Positions 10,455-21,066 of a stretch of DNA of 64,000 nucleotides are shown here, one piece after another. The DNA is from Tanypteryx hageni (Eukaryota > Arthropoda > Insecta > Odonata > Petaluridae). Numbering within the stretch: position 1 is the stretch's first letter; every line of letters starts with the position of its first letter. The notes beneath the pieces were generated by a model. It was not told the DNA's origin. It searched no databases and saw nothing but the letters and a program-made list of their open reading frames with translations. The stretch is taken from positions 149,665,173-149,729,172 of the forward strand of contig CM054116.1 of NCBI GenBank assembly GCA_028673005.1. The letters are read 5' to 3'. The position numbers and the translations under genes were made by a program.

Positions 10455-11480
10455 GCACTTGATGTAACAGTCTCATCCAGAGAGGATAATGCATTGTCGT
10501 CGGAGTTACCTGTGTATAACTTGAGCATTACGAGGAAGAAGAGTGAGAGACAGTTGAGTGTTGGAGAGCAGCAGCGGAACATGGAAAGGAAAGCAGAGGA
10601 AGACAAAGAAGAGGACAAGAATTGCCAAGTATACAAGTGTCACCATTGTGGAAAAGAATTTTCGAAGAGATCAAATTTATATACACACGTAAAGATACAT
10701 GAGACTGAGAAACCTTTCCTGTGTTCTACATGTGGGAAGAGGTTTACTCGCAGGTATTCCCTAGTACAGCATTAGAGAATGCACAAAGAGGGAGAAGATT
10801 TCAAATGCAAAGAGTGCAGAAAGAAATTCACTTGGAGAAAGAACCTGATGAGGCATCTGACAACTCAACACGGACGAAAGATGTACCAATGCACACACTG
10901 CGATGAGAGTTTCGACAAGAAGTTCAAGCTGGAGAATCACCAATCTGCACACGATGGGAAATGGGTGTGTGATTATGAGAAATGCAAGATTGTATTTGAG
11001 AAATTCAAGGATTGGTTGCAGCATCGAAAGTCTCATTTGGAAGATAAAAATTTGGTGTGTGACATTTGCGGACAAAAGTTTCCTTTTAAATGTAGATTGA
11101 GGAGAGACATAATGAGGCACATTGGAGTGAAGCCACATGAGTTCAGTGTTTGCAGAAAGCGGTTTTTACGATGTTATCATCTCAATATGCACATGATGGT
11201 ACACACTGGTGAACGGTTGTTCTCATGTGATGTGTGCGGAAAGAATTTCAATCAAAAGAGTAGCCTTGTCGTTCACAATAGAATCCACACGAGAGAACGT
11301 CCTTACTCATGCAAATTGTGCAACAGTGCATTTAAGAGACGTACTGACTTGGTCAGACATATGTCATTTCACTCAAAGGATAATCTATTTTCATGTGATC
11401 TGTGTCCTAAGATGTTTTCCTGCAAAGACAACCTTTATAAGCATAAAAAAACTCATTCCAAGCATGCAAAATGTGTATGA
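10455..11480 (+). pseudogene. Zinc-finger exon with ten C2H2 fingers and an internal TAG
   Basis: The exon starts after TTTTGGATAG with residues [12 protein letters not shown] charged Lys/Glu linker follows, then fingers beginning [88 protein letters not shown] and FSCDLCPKMF. TAG at 10773-10775 sits between the two histidines of finger 2, where Gln, Leu or Arg is usual. The frame is otherwise continuous to TGA at 11478-11480. Finger 6 has Asp where the first His belongs (CRLRRDIMRH), and finger 7 has Phe for its first Cys (EFSVC). An internal ATG at 10779 could start an eight-finger product. Just past the stop lies the end of a Penelope-like element, so the native 3' UTR may be displaced. 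Confidence 0.8.
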
Positions 11481-11544
11481 GATATTGGTTTGACTATTAT
11501 TGTAAAAAGTATTCTATAAATATCAGTTTATATTTTAAAAGTGG

Positions 11545-12420
11545 GAAATATTTCCAATCAAGTCCACCTGGTCATACCCTACCTGACGGTTATTTTACAT
11601 GCTGGTGGAGGTTTTCGGGTTTCGCTGCGTTGGCGGCATTTCTGGCTCTCGACGTTTCGCAGACGTTGCAGTCTGCATCTTCAGGAGATGAAGTGAGATC
11701 CGATGGTAGGGATCTGACTTTTATATTCACTCGTGCCTTCCTAGTTTAACCGTTGTCCATCGCTGATTGGCTCGTTCGAGTTGCTGTCCCTTTCTCTTTG
11801 GAGGTTGCTCCAACGTATTTTTCCTCCCTTTCACTTTTCCGTTGGAAGAGTCGCTTCCATGTTGCGCTGATGCGCAAACCGTCGTTCCGGTTGAAATTGA
11901 CCGGATGCTTTTCGATCTCAATAGCTTTGCGAATTAACCTCGGAAAATATCGATCTTCTTTCGCGAGCAATTTCGTTTCTTCGAGCGTGATTTTATGTCC
12001 CGGGCCGGAGGTGAAGTGCTCCGCTATGGCCGACTCCCTCCATTTTTTGTTCATCATGGCCCGTTTATGTTCGGCTAAGCGACAGCGAATGGATCGTCCT
12101 GTTTGTCCGACGTATACGTGACCGCAGCTGCATGGAATCCTGTAGACTCCTTCATATGTTAGCGGGTCGAGTGCATCTTTCGCAGACGGAAGTTCTTCTT
12201 TTATTTTCCTTAGCGTGTTGAAACGGACGACGATATTTTCTTTTTGTAGAATCCTGGCTATGCGTTCTGATGTCCCGGCGATGAAGGGAATTTTTGCGTA
12301 GGCTGTGGGTTTTGGTCGTTCCACCGAAGGTTTTTGTTTCGGTTTTATATTCCGCCGGATGAATGGGTGACTGTAGCCATTATTCATGAGTGCCCTTCTT
12401 ATATGCTCTTCTTTTCTTAG
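11545..12420 (-). mobile_element. Penelope-like element PLE-1, 5'-truncated
   Basis: From 12420 leftward the frame encodes the end of the RT region and linker (RKEEHIRRALMNNGYSHPF), then a GIY-YIG endonuclease with LTYEGVYRIPCSCGHVYVGQ, TGRSIRCRLAEHKRAM and AEHFTSGPGHKI. It ends at the stop at 11746. The Cys-containing CSCGH insert between GVY and YVG is typical of Penelope-like elements. A 3' region with a conserved hairpin follows to about 11545. The frame is open over about 225 residues, so decay is slight, but the reverse transcriptase core is absent. Confidence 0.85.
11648..11684 (-). ncRNA. Hammerhead-ribozyme-like motif in PLE-1
   Basis: On the - strand CTGAAGA is followed by T, a six-pair stem GCAGAC/GTCTGC around a short loop, and then GAAACGTC. 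The CUGANGA and GAAAC boxes are hammerhead core elements, and hammerheads are known in Penelope-like elements. The extra T before the stem and the unproven stems I and III leave self-cleavage uncertain. Confidence 0.4.
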
Positions 12421-12690
12421 TAGAAAGAGCAGTGGGCCCAAAATGGAACCTTGAGGAACACCTTTTTTAATGATCAGTTGATCAGAGGCATACTTTATAT
12501 TATCAAAAGAAGAGTATATAGTCACATATTGCCTCCTATTGCCAAGATAAGATTCAATTAATTTATTAGCAATGCCAGTAATACCATATATTTCAAGTTT
12601 TCTAAGTAGTATGCAATGGTCTACAGAGTCAAAAGCCTTTGTTAGATCATAGAAGATACCTATGGTATCATGCGTGTTATATGAGGGTAC
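11746..12690 (-). pseudogene. Chimeric frame: LINE reverse transcriptase joined to Penelope GIY-YIG
   Basis: From 12690 leftward the frame reads THDTIGIFYDLTKAFDSVDH, then KLEIYGITGIANKLIE and IIKKGVPQGSILGPLLFLL, which are RT blocks of a jockey/CR1-type LINE. It then passes without a stop, at about 12420, into the Penelope sequence RKEEHIRRALMN and on to the GIY-YIG domain. The open frame from 12525 to 11746 spans the junction. The likely cause is PLE-1 insertion into the LINE with 5' truncation. No evidence of expression is visible. Confidence 0.8.
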
Positions 12691-13451
12691 ATAATCTTCC
12701 TATTTTCATTTGACCTCATATTTCCACAATTTCGGCACAGTAATTACTGCCCGGGTATCCTCATATTTTTATTGGCGATTTTTACGAAAATTAAGGTAGA
12801 TAATAGTAAAAATTTATTAACTAATTCTATAAACATACATTAATTAGATATGAAAAGAATGAATTCAGTATTTATTCATTTTAAGAGCCAAGAAATTCTT
12901 CGTCACTGGACTATTCTTCTTCGATGTTGTTATCGGAATCGCCATCTTACGAATGACGTCACCCTACACCGGCGCCCGGCCTGGTGGTGAGGTACTGGTA
13001 CTACTTACAATTAGAAACAATGGCAGCTGATGCCTTTGAGTACGCTGAGAGTTGATGCTTCTTGTAGAACTATTTAAAGTTATCGTTCCCTATCTTTCTC
13101 GTGATTTATTCTTGATTCTTCGAGTCTGTAGTTAATTATAGTTATTTGCTATCGTGTTTACGTGCTTCCGAGTGTTCTAATAAGGGTATAACTGAAGGTT
13201 GGGCGAACCCGTCCACCTCAGGCGTGACTAAAACGTATGTAAAAAACATAGGATTATCGTCATACCATTTTATTAGATCAAAGAATGTCATATGCCATAC
13301 TATGAAATTAATATAATTCGATTTCTGGTGTATGTCCTAATATCACCTTGTAAGTAAACATAAAGTATGTAATGATTGAGTTAGCTGACGTTCTTTTGGA
13401 ACGTTATTCGAAAATTTCATTTCGCACTTTCATTGTTACCAATACATAATA

Positions 13452-16400
13452 CAGTAAAACCTCTACCTTACGAACCCCTTTATAGCGAAGACCTCCGAAT
13501 AACGAACAATTGACGGGGTCCCGCCAAACTTGTATACAAAATACCTAATTATAACCTCTTTACTACGAACTCCGTACAACGAAAACTTCCGAACAACGAA
13601 GGAAAAAACTGGTCCCATCCGTTTTTATTTACCTCTTTAGAACGAAGTTTTGCTCGCTAAACATTTTTTTCAGTTACATAAGTACGGAAAACTATTGAAA
13701 ACAGTCGCCAACGCGCCAATTAGCGTTAAGCATACAACAAGTTAACCATAGCACGTTTTCTAGCATGATGACGTATTTCCTGTGTTTCCGGCATTCTCGC
13801 GCCATTGACCGGTGTGTCCTAGGTGAGAGAAGGTGTAAAAGTGCGACAAGTTATTGAGTGAGAAGAAATGCGTTAAATATCAATTCCTTTTGATATTTAG
13901 TGCTTAACGGTGGTTCGCAACGCTAACTTTTAGCTTTTTGCTTGCTGCTCTTCATTTTCTGCTCTTAAAGGTAAGTAAGCAGTTTTTGAGCCATGTGGCC
14001 TTGCACCATACTTTCATGAAAATTGATCACGTAAATATTGCATTGAAAACTTGTATTGTTACAATCCCCAACAATCTTGTGATGAATTAATGTGCAAAAA
14101 TCTCAACGCCCGAGTACATTTACAGGAAATTAATTCATTGGCTTTAATGCAATATTTTCTTGGTTTAAGGAAACGCGAGTGCATGGTATATAATTCCTTC
14201 AACTTAAATTCAGCTCTTATGTTTTTTCTAAGAAGTAATATCGATTTTTAATTTGTAAAGGCCATGTATTCTGCTCTTGGGGCTAAACGGCGGCAGTTTT
14301 CTGTCGAGGAGAAGTTGAAAATATTGAAAGCTGTGGACCAGGGAATTAAGAAGTTGGAGGCGGCCCGACTATTTGATATTCCGCCATCTACGCTTTCAAC
14401 CATCATCGGGCAACGTGCTGACATCCTTAAATGCAGCACAATTGGGTCCAGATAGGAATCGTGCCCGGACCTGCATTAATGATGATCTCGATCGGGCGGT
14501 TTTCAACTGGCTCTCCCAGGCACGGGCCAAATTGATTCCCGTATCGGGGCCTATTTGCAGGAGCAGGCGAGAGAAGAGGCTTTAAGATTAGGGATGGACG
14601 ATTTCTGGTCATCCAACGGATGGCTGGATAAGTTCAAGAAGAGGAGGAACTTGACTACACTTAAGATCACGGGAGAGGAGGCAAGTGTGAGTCCGGCTGT
14701 TGAGCAGAGTTGGAGAGAGAAGTTGCTGGCATTGATCGGAGAGAGCTACAGCCCCAAAGACATTTTTAATGCGGACGAGGCAGGATTTTTTTATAATCTT
14801 CTTCCTGACCGCACTCTTAGCGTGACGGGAGAGGCGTGTCATGGGGGCAAGATGTGCAGGGAGCGCTTCACGGTGCTTTTCTGCACCAACAGTGACGGGT
14901 CAGAAAAGTTACCTCCCCTTGTAATAGGGAAACTTGCAAAGCCGCGATGCTTTAAAGATGTGAGGCGATTGCCATGCACTTATGGCAACAGCAAAAATGC
15001 ATGAATGACGGCATCGATATTCAGGAATTGGCTGGTAGGTGTGGATGCACGCATGGGAGGGCAGAACCGAAAAATTATGCAATTTCTCGATTGCTGCTCA
15101 GCGCATAATTTGGAGGGGATTCATTTAAGAAACATTAGGGTTGTTTTCTTCCCTCCAAATTGCACCAGTAGCCTCTTGACCAGGGGGTCATTTCACAGGT
15201 TAAGCGATGTATCGCCAGACTCTGGTGCAGTATTTGCTGCGCAGGATGGCGGGAAATGCAACCCTCCTTAAATCGAACCTCTTGCAGGCAATGCAACGGC
15301 TTTGCATTTCATGGGAAGCTGTCTCACCGACAAACGTAAAAAACTGCTATGCAAGGGCTGGATTTTTTTGTGATTCCATTGCAAGTGAGGAGTGTGTGGA
15401 ACCTGAGGGAGAAGGGTGGGCGGAATTAAGGGCAGGTTTAAATTTAAACTCTGCGTCTTTTCAAGATTTTGCCCATGTAGACGACAATTTGTTGACCTGC
15501 TCTGTGGAAAGTGAGGATTCCGAAGGGGTAGAAGTGTCCAATATGGAGGAAGACGGAGAATTGGAGTTGGTGCGGCCGAAGTCGAGCGACGTATGTGCAG
15601 CACTGGATGTAGTGGAAAGATATTTACTCTCATCCGAGAGTTGTAGTGCTGCAGTTATGGACGCTTTCAGGGAAGTGGAGACGGCCGTTTCCCGAGAATT
15701 TACGAAGAATTTAAAACAGAAAAAAATACTCGTTTTTTAAAAAATGTTGATTTATTAATAAATCTTTTTAAAAAAGTGTTGTATTTGAAATCATTCCCGA
15801 TTAAATTAATCCCCTAATCCTTTTAGAGAGAATTTCAACAAAAGATTTCAGCAATGAGGTATGTATCATGGTGAGGTGGTTCCTATGCACTTTTTTGTGA
15901 TAGATAATTTATTTGTCAGAGACGGAGCTGGAGTGTTGTTAAGAATGTTAGTGAAAAATATTGGAGTCTTGATTTGGAGTGCTAACGACAGTTAGTGCTT
16001 TCTTATGGGGAAAATGCTGCTTTCTTTCATTTCGTTTTGAAATATTTGCAACCTGCTCCGTGGTGGTCAAATAGTAGTTTGTTAATTGGCATTAAGAAGT
16101 GGCGTTGCTGTCAATATTTTTTATAAACTTAGCGACTCAACAGATGCTTTAGGATAGGCTCAGCGAGTATCACGCATTGCAACCTCGAAAAAAGTCGCAT
16201 AATAAAAAATTGCAGAGGATGTTTTCGTGCAGAACCTGCCAATCAATGCTAGAAAAAATAACATTGCATTTCCGAGTTATTTGGTGCTTGCCACTGTCAA
16301 ACATTGCAAAATGAGATGAATGAAAGTGGCCCTTCTTCCCATAAGAAAGCATTGCGTCGTCGGAGCTTCAAATCAATATGGCCGATTATTAAACATTGAG

Positions 16401-16651
16401 GGCGCGTTTTGAATATCGTCCACTTATGTGATACTTTTTCCTGAAAAGATGTAATGGGCATAATTTAGTAGAGTTACTCCGTTTCTGAGCATATGCCTTC
16501 ATTTGGATAGCCCCGTTGCTCCCGTATAATCTAACAGGCAATGTGCCCCTGAAGTTATGCAACGCCCAATAACCTCCGATCAACGAATTTCCGAATAACG
16601 AATAGACGAAAAATTGGGTCCCTTGATATTCGTTAATGAGAGGTTTTACTG
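13452..16651 (+). mobile_element. Tigger-1 (pogo superfamily), 3.2 kb
   Basis: The terminal inverted repeats CAGTAAAACCTCT (13452) and AGAGGTTTTACTG (ending 16651) are flanked by TA on both sides, the pogo target duplication. Near the ends are subterminal repeats of the type CGAACAACGAA/CCGAATAACGAA. The + strand carries a CENP-B-like transposase (next entry). It is nested in another insertion inside the LINE. Confidence 0.9.
14264..15740 (+). pseudogene. Tigger-1 transposase (CENP-B-like), frameshifted
   Basis: The domains are in the order usual for Tigger transposases. First comes HTH_psq (KRRQFSVEEKLKILKAVDQG). Next is the CENP-B-type HTH (DLDRAVFNWLSQARAKLIPV, FWSSNGWLDKFKKRRNL). The DDE_1 catalytic domain follows, with IFNADEAGFFYNLLPDRTL (first Asp), IMQFLDCCSAHNLEG (second Asp) and VFFPPNCTSSL. 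The LQPLD-type block holding the third Asp is damaged (SLLTRGSFH). The frame changes near 14420 and 14550, stops at 15004, and shifts near 15200. The tail to 15740 is acidic and ends KQKKILVF. It is inactive; intact relatives are about 480-550 residues. Confidence 0.9.
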
Positions 16652-16839
16652 TACCAATAATTCGATCATTGCTTTAGAACACATTACACCATCTACTTTA
16701 TTCTGGAAAGGTAACGCTAAAAAATCGGTGCGCACTATACGCGGGTATATAGAAAAATCATAGATTACGAGGCTGAAAACCCCCCTGCGCGTTATACGAG
16801 GGTGCGCATTATACGCGGGTATTTATGGTAATAGCATCT

Positions 16840-18425
16840 TCAGTTGGTTTTACCTTTAATAAAGCCAAATTGACATTTTGATAGAATATTATATTTCTTT
16901 AGGAAAGACACAATTCTGTTTGATTTCACCATTTCAAAAACCTTTGAGAACACAGATAAGACTGAGATGGGACGATAATTTTCAAGTTTTTCGGTTTTAT
17001 CTTTTTTAAAAACTGGTACTACTTTAAGAGGAGAAATGAGCTGCAATTTAACATAACCATTCAACAATGAACATGGCATATCATCCCAACCTGCAGAGTT
17101 TTTCTTACTTATTGAGTCAATTATTGTGCTAATTTCCTTTGTACTCGTAGGGAAGAGATAAATAATGTTATTATTACTTAAAGTTGACTTGAGATTATCA
17201 ATATACTTGGCAAAGATCTTATTGTTAACTTTTATATCATTTGAATTTATAAAGTAAGAATTAAATATATTTACTATTCTCTTTAGATCTGTAATTTCAG
17301 CATCCTCATATATAATCCTTTTAATGGACTTATTAGTGCTGGTATGTAAGGATGAGTCATTTACAATTTTCCAGGCAGATTTGGTGACATTGTTGGATGA
17401 GCGAATGATGTTAATATTAAACAATCTCTTAGCATTTAAAACAGCTTTTGAGTAAAATTTTTTGTAGTTCATGTAACTCTTTTTGTCATCTAAATTACCT
17501 GTAAACTTATATGTCATAAACAGACTTTTCATTTCCTGTGAGAGAGAAATTATCTCTGGTGTAACCCATGTTTTTCTGGATGTGTTGCACACTTTTCTAG
17601 TTTCAAAGGGAAAACATAAACAAAAAAATACATAATTAAATATTTCATAATTTTCGTTAACATTTCTGGCATCGAGTATTGCTTCCCAGTTTATATCCTG
17701 CAGATAAAAACTAAATTTTTCTTTATTTTTCTTCTATAGAAATAATTCTTATTTTTTCTGTTAACTAGGATTCCAGCAGGTAGTTCAACTGTGACAACTA
17801 GGGGTTTATGGTCTGATAAAGGGTGATTTATATTCTCAGTTTTTATCACGTTAAGATTAGTAAAAATGTTGTCAATTGTAGAGGCTGAATGGGATGTGAT
17901 TCTGGTAGGTTGGAAAATTGTCTGCTTTAAATTGTGTATGGTAAATATGTCTAATAATGCAGATTTCATACTACTATTAGCACAGAAGTTTACATTGAAA
18001 TCTCCAGAGACCACAATAGTTCTATTAATTTTTAAAAATAGATCAAGTATAGACTTTAGATTATCCTGAAACACAGAGGAAAAACCACTGGGTGATCTAT
18101 AAATGCATAAAATCGCAATATGATGTTCATCAATTTCTAAATCCACATAGCAACATTCAAAGTCCATATCACAACAAAATTTCACTAGCTTCTCAGAGGT
18201 ATAAGCACACAAGCCTTTCTGAACTAAGATTAGAACACCACCACACTTAAATTTAGTTCTACAAAAAATACCCGCTATATAATAATTACTAAAACTCGCA
18301 CTATTAATCTCCTCATCACATAACGAGTGTTCAGTTACACACACAATATCAACTCCTAAAGAATCCATTAAAATATCCAATTCTTCAAGTTTATTTCGAA
18401 TACATTGTACAGTAATATTCAGTAT
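16840..18425 (-). pseudogene. LINE ORF2: APE endonuclease and start of reverse transcriptase
   Basis: The endonuclease domain runs from about 18425: LDILMDSLGVDIVCVTEHSL, ILCIYRSPSG, VVSGDFNVNF (catalytic Asp/Asn), TSHSASTIDNIFTN and PLSDHKPLVV (catalytic His). A frameshift near 17700 separates it from TRKVCNTSRKTWVTPEI and the RT start KNSAGWDDMPCSLLNG, then VFKKDKTEKLENYRPISVLS and CQFGFIKGK. APE endonucleases nick the target for target-primed reverse transcription. The frameshift and the later insertion make it non-functional. Confidence 0.85.
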
Positions 18426-19320
18426 TTTTAGCTTAATACCTAGTCATAATTGTCTGTCCATAATTGACTCTGTACAATTATCAGTGAACACTATCACCCA
18501 GAACATGTGTTTACCCTTTCTGTTGAGGGCAGCTTAGTGTTTATGCGCAATCATACCACTAAAATTCTGTCTTTTAGTCATTACCTCTGTAACGCTTTGT
18601 AGATCTAGGTGGTTCTAGGTTACCAGACGTCCGGTTTTTCCCGGCCATGTCCTCTTTTTGAGGGTGTCCGGGCGGGATTTTAACACCTGTCCGGGATTTG
18701 ATTACTTCCTTCCACTAGTGGAAGTTACCCAGCTTCGATCGGGAAAGGGTTTTCCTTGAAGTAGCAAATGATTTTTATTTCTTGGGGCCCTGTGTTCTCG
18801 GTGCCACCAAATTTCTCAAATGTGTTATTCGGAGAAGAAGTTCACATGGAATTTTAGCTACCACCTAAAGAAACCATTGAAAATTTTTAGTCAGGCTTGT
18901 GTTCGTGGGTGTATCTCAATGGCGAACCCATCATATAACCAAGGCAGACTGCTTTTCCAAGAATATTTGGCGTAATCAAGCAGTTTTATTTAAATAGGAA
19001 TTACTCCGAGTACACCATAAACCCTGAATTTTCGTTCCCCATTCCTTAATTACGCAAGCGATGTTTACATTAACATATACTATTTTATGTATTGTAAAGT
19101 TTTACCATTAATGCAATTGCGCATTAACGTCTTAATTGCTATTCACACGAATAGATGCACGGAAGCCTTTAAAGCAGCGATAAAATTATGTGGATTATGT
19201 CCATACTATTAGCCAAAACGTAAAAAATAAACAACATCTTGGTTACCGAACAAATGTAAGTAGATGTATCGATTTATGTTTCGATACATCTCTCTATGTT
19301 TCAATGATAAAAGATCACAA
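18426..19320. other. No gene; hAT-like terminal fragment at about 18610-18720
   Basis: The segment with GGTTACCAGACGTCCGGTTTTTCCCGG and a later CCGGGATTTGATTAC resembles GTGACCARACGTCC-type ends seen here at 28126 and 31530, but the other end was not found. The rest is plain AT-rich sequence. Confidence 0.35.
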
Positions 19321-19733
19321 TGGGTCGAGTGAATAAAAATTAAGCAAATGCTTAAAGCAAACAGTAAAAGCAATTGCTTCATATTGAGTGAATAAAAGTT
19401 TGCTTTTGATTATAAGCATTTGCCATAACCATAACCATAAGTTACCATATTTATATTTAGGATCAATTATCATGAAAATATAGTACTTAGAAATATCCTA
19501 GCAAGCCCTTTACCTCGCTTAAAAGAGTTTAAGCATATGCTTAAAGCATTAAGCAAAAGCTTTTTTATTCACACAATTTTAAGCAAATGATTAAGAAAAA
19601 TCCTAAAAATAAGCAAATGCTTATTCTTTCTAGCAAAAGCAAATGCTATTTTTTTATTCACCACAAATCAAGCATTTGCTTAAGAAGTGATAGAAATCAT
19701 AAGCATTTGCTTATTTTTTATTCACTCGACCCA
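19321..19733. mobile_element. 413-bp MITE packed with AAGCAAATGCTT motifs
   Basis: The terminal inverted repeats are TGGGTCGAGTGAATAAAAA (19321) and its inverse ending at 19733. The interior carries about a dozen copies or half-copies of AAGCAAATGCTT or AAGCATTTGCTT. It has no coding capacity. Many subterminal copies of one short palindrome are common where a transposase binds the ends. Confidence 0.75.
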
Positions 19734-21066
19734 ATGTTTTAATATTCTTTAAAAATCATTTGACTCGCTGTAAAAGTATTCATAGACTATATTTAATCCA
19801 TTTGTACCCTTTATCTTTGGCTATTTGGCTATTCTTCCTCTACGATGCGCCGCGGAGTGTATTTTCCTTGCATTAATGTTTACGTGGCTATCGCTTTTTC
19901 AAGAGGACAGCAATTGAGAAATTTAGCTTTGTTGCCTCCTGGAAAATGTTAATAAATTGTGCGCTTAAAGGATAATTTCGAGCGAATTAACATGTGATTC
20001 GACAAAACATGAACAATTAAAATATTCAGTCTTTCTTGCGTAAAATAGCCCATTTCATGTGATCGTAAGTTAACATTTAGGTATATTTATATCCACATCA
20101 GTGAAGGGTTGCACGGCATTTTGGGGTTTCTCCACGCCATTTCCCGTGCATTCTTATGGAAATAGTATTTGACCCCATGGAGTATAAGAGGTCTGCAAAC
20201 CAAGACCTTCCTTTGGTACGTAGCATGGCCCAAGAAACATTTGAATTTGATACTTCTTATGGTGTCCAAGTTATTAGCGCACAAACATTCTCTTTTATAT
20301 ATTAAATACATTTTTCTAATTACGGCACAACTGAAACAACCCAAATTTTCACGAATATCTTCCAAAAATTACACTAAACAAAGAAAAACTCGACTAAATT
20401 ACTTTAAAAATATATCTACGTAATGCGAAATTACTTTGATTCCACTTTCTCTGTTCAAATTTAAGATAGAAGTACGAATAGATAAATGTTGCATGCCATT
20501 GCACGTGCATCACAAATTTTTCTTGATATCAATTCTATTTCTGTTGTTTTCACAAGATTGACAAATAAGCAGTTGAAGTAATTATGTTTGGTCTTTGCTT
20601 ATATTTCACAATATATTGTTTTAAGAAATACAGAAAAATCAGGGGTGGGAAACGTAAGGAAAATTATGTAGCCCCTTGTTTACTTCTAGGGGTGTGAAAC
20701 TCTTATGGGAGAATAGATTCCCACCTTTTACACGTAGTTCACTATACTAAGGGGTCCGCGATAGGCGCTGCAGTCGCAGTCAGTTCTCTCTCTCTCTATC
20801 TCATTTTCTCCCTCTATTTTTCTCCTTCTATTTCTCTCTCTCTCTACCGCATCACCACAGCGCCACACGTTCCTTGTGTATTGTAACCATAGAGTAATAA
20901 TATACATAGAGAGAGAATGGTCTACTGCGCATGTGCTCCAACATTGGAAGCCGGTGATCACGTGATGCTTGGCAATCTTCTGTAGCGTTTCGCTTGTACG
21001 TATGTGCATATGCTGGTGTGGTTATTTTATTAAGCAAATTTTTGTGTATTTGATTATTTAATCACA
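19734..21066. other. Region upstream of the THAP gene
   Basis: No gene was recognised; the open frame at 20087-20365 (-) has no domain that I know. From about 20780 to 20850 there is a CT-rich tract (runs of CTCTCT). The last 200 bases before the THAP start presumably hold its promoter and 5' UTR, but I can point to no clear TATA box or initiator. Confidence 0.4.

Larger units (their letters stand above)
362..11480 (+). pseudogene. C2H2 zinc-finger gene, multi-exon, probably decayed
   Basis: Four exons with AG/GT borders and phase-0 junctions are visible: 362-421, 2537-2662, 6322-6447 and the zinc-finger exon 10455-11480. Any earlier exons lie left of the window. The last exon encodes about ten C2H2 fingers, so the intact product would be a nuclear DNA-binding protein, probably a transcription regulator. 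Two in-frame stops are present: TAA at 2597-2599 and TAG at 10773-10775. Both read as CAA or CAG with one C-to-T change. Fingers 6 and 7 have each lost a zinc ligand. Introns have been kept, so this is not a processed copy. It could be a duplicated pseudogene, or a gene that skips exon 2 and starts inside the last exon. The introns are full of mobile elements. Confidence 0.7.
12691..16830. mobile_element. Insertion into the LINE, itself carrying Tigger-1
   Basis: The LINE frame stops at about 16831 and resumes near 12690. The outer parts of the insert are 12691-13451 and 16652-16830. The right end contains GCGCATTATACGCGGGTATT and a second GCGCGTTATACGAGGG. The left part, read in reverse, holds DGDSDNNIEEE, a stop and SSDEEFLG, which resembles the acidic tail of a pogo-type transposase. 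It is probably a decayed pogo-like element. I could not fix its terminal repeats. Confidence 0.5.
12421..18425 (-). mobile_element. Jockey/CR1-like LINE, split by a 4.1-kb insertion
   Basis: Two parts on the - strand belong together: 18425-16831 (endonuclease and start of RT) and 12690-12421 (RT core). The first ends at GFIKGK...TEDAI and the second begins THDTIGIFYDLTKAFD, consecutive blocks of one RT domain with some residues missing between. The 3' part after GPLLFLL is replaced by PLE-1. No ORF1 is recognised upstream of 18425, so the element is probably 5'-truncated. Confidence 0.75.

Noticed and set aside
20087..20365. 92-codon - strand gene
   Set aside because: No recognisable domain, no splice context; probably chance.
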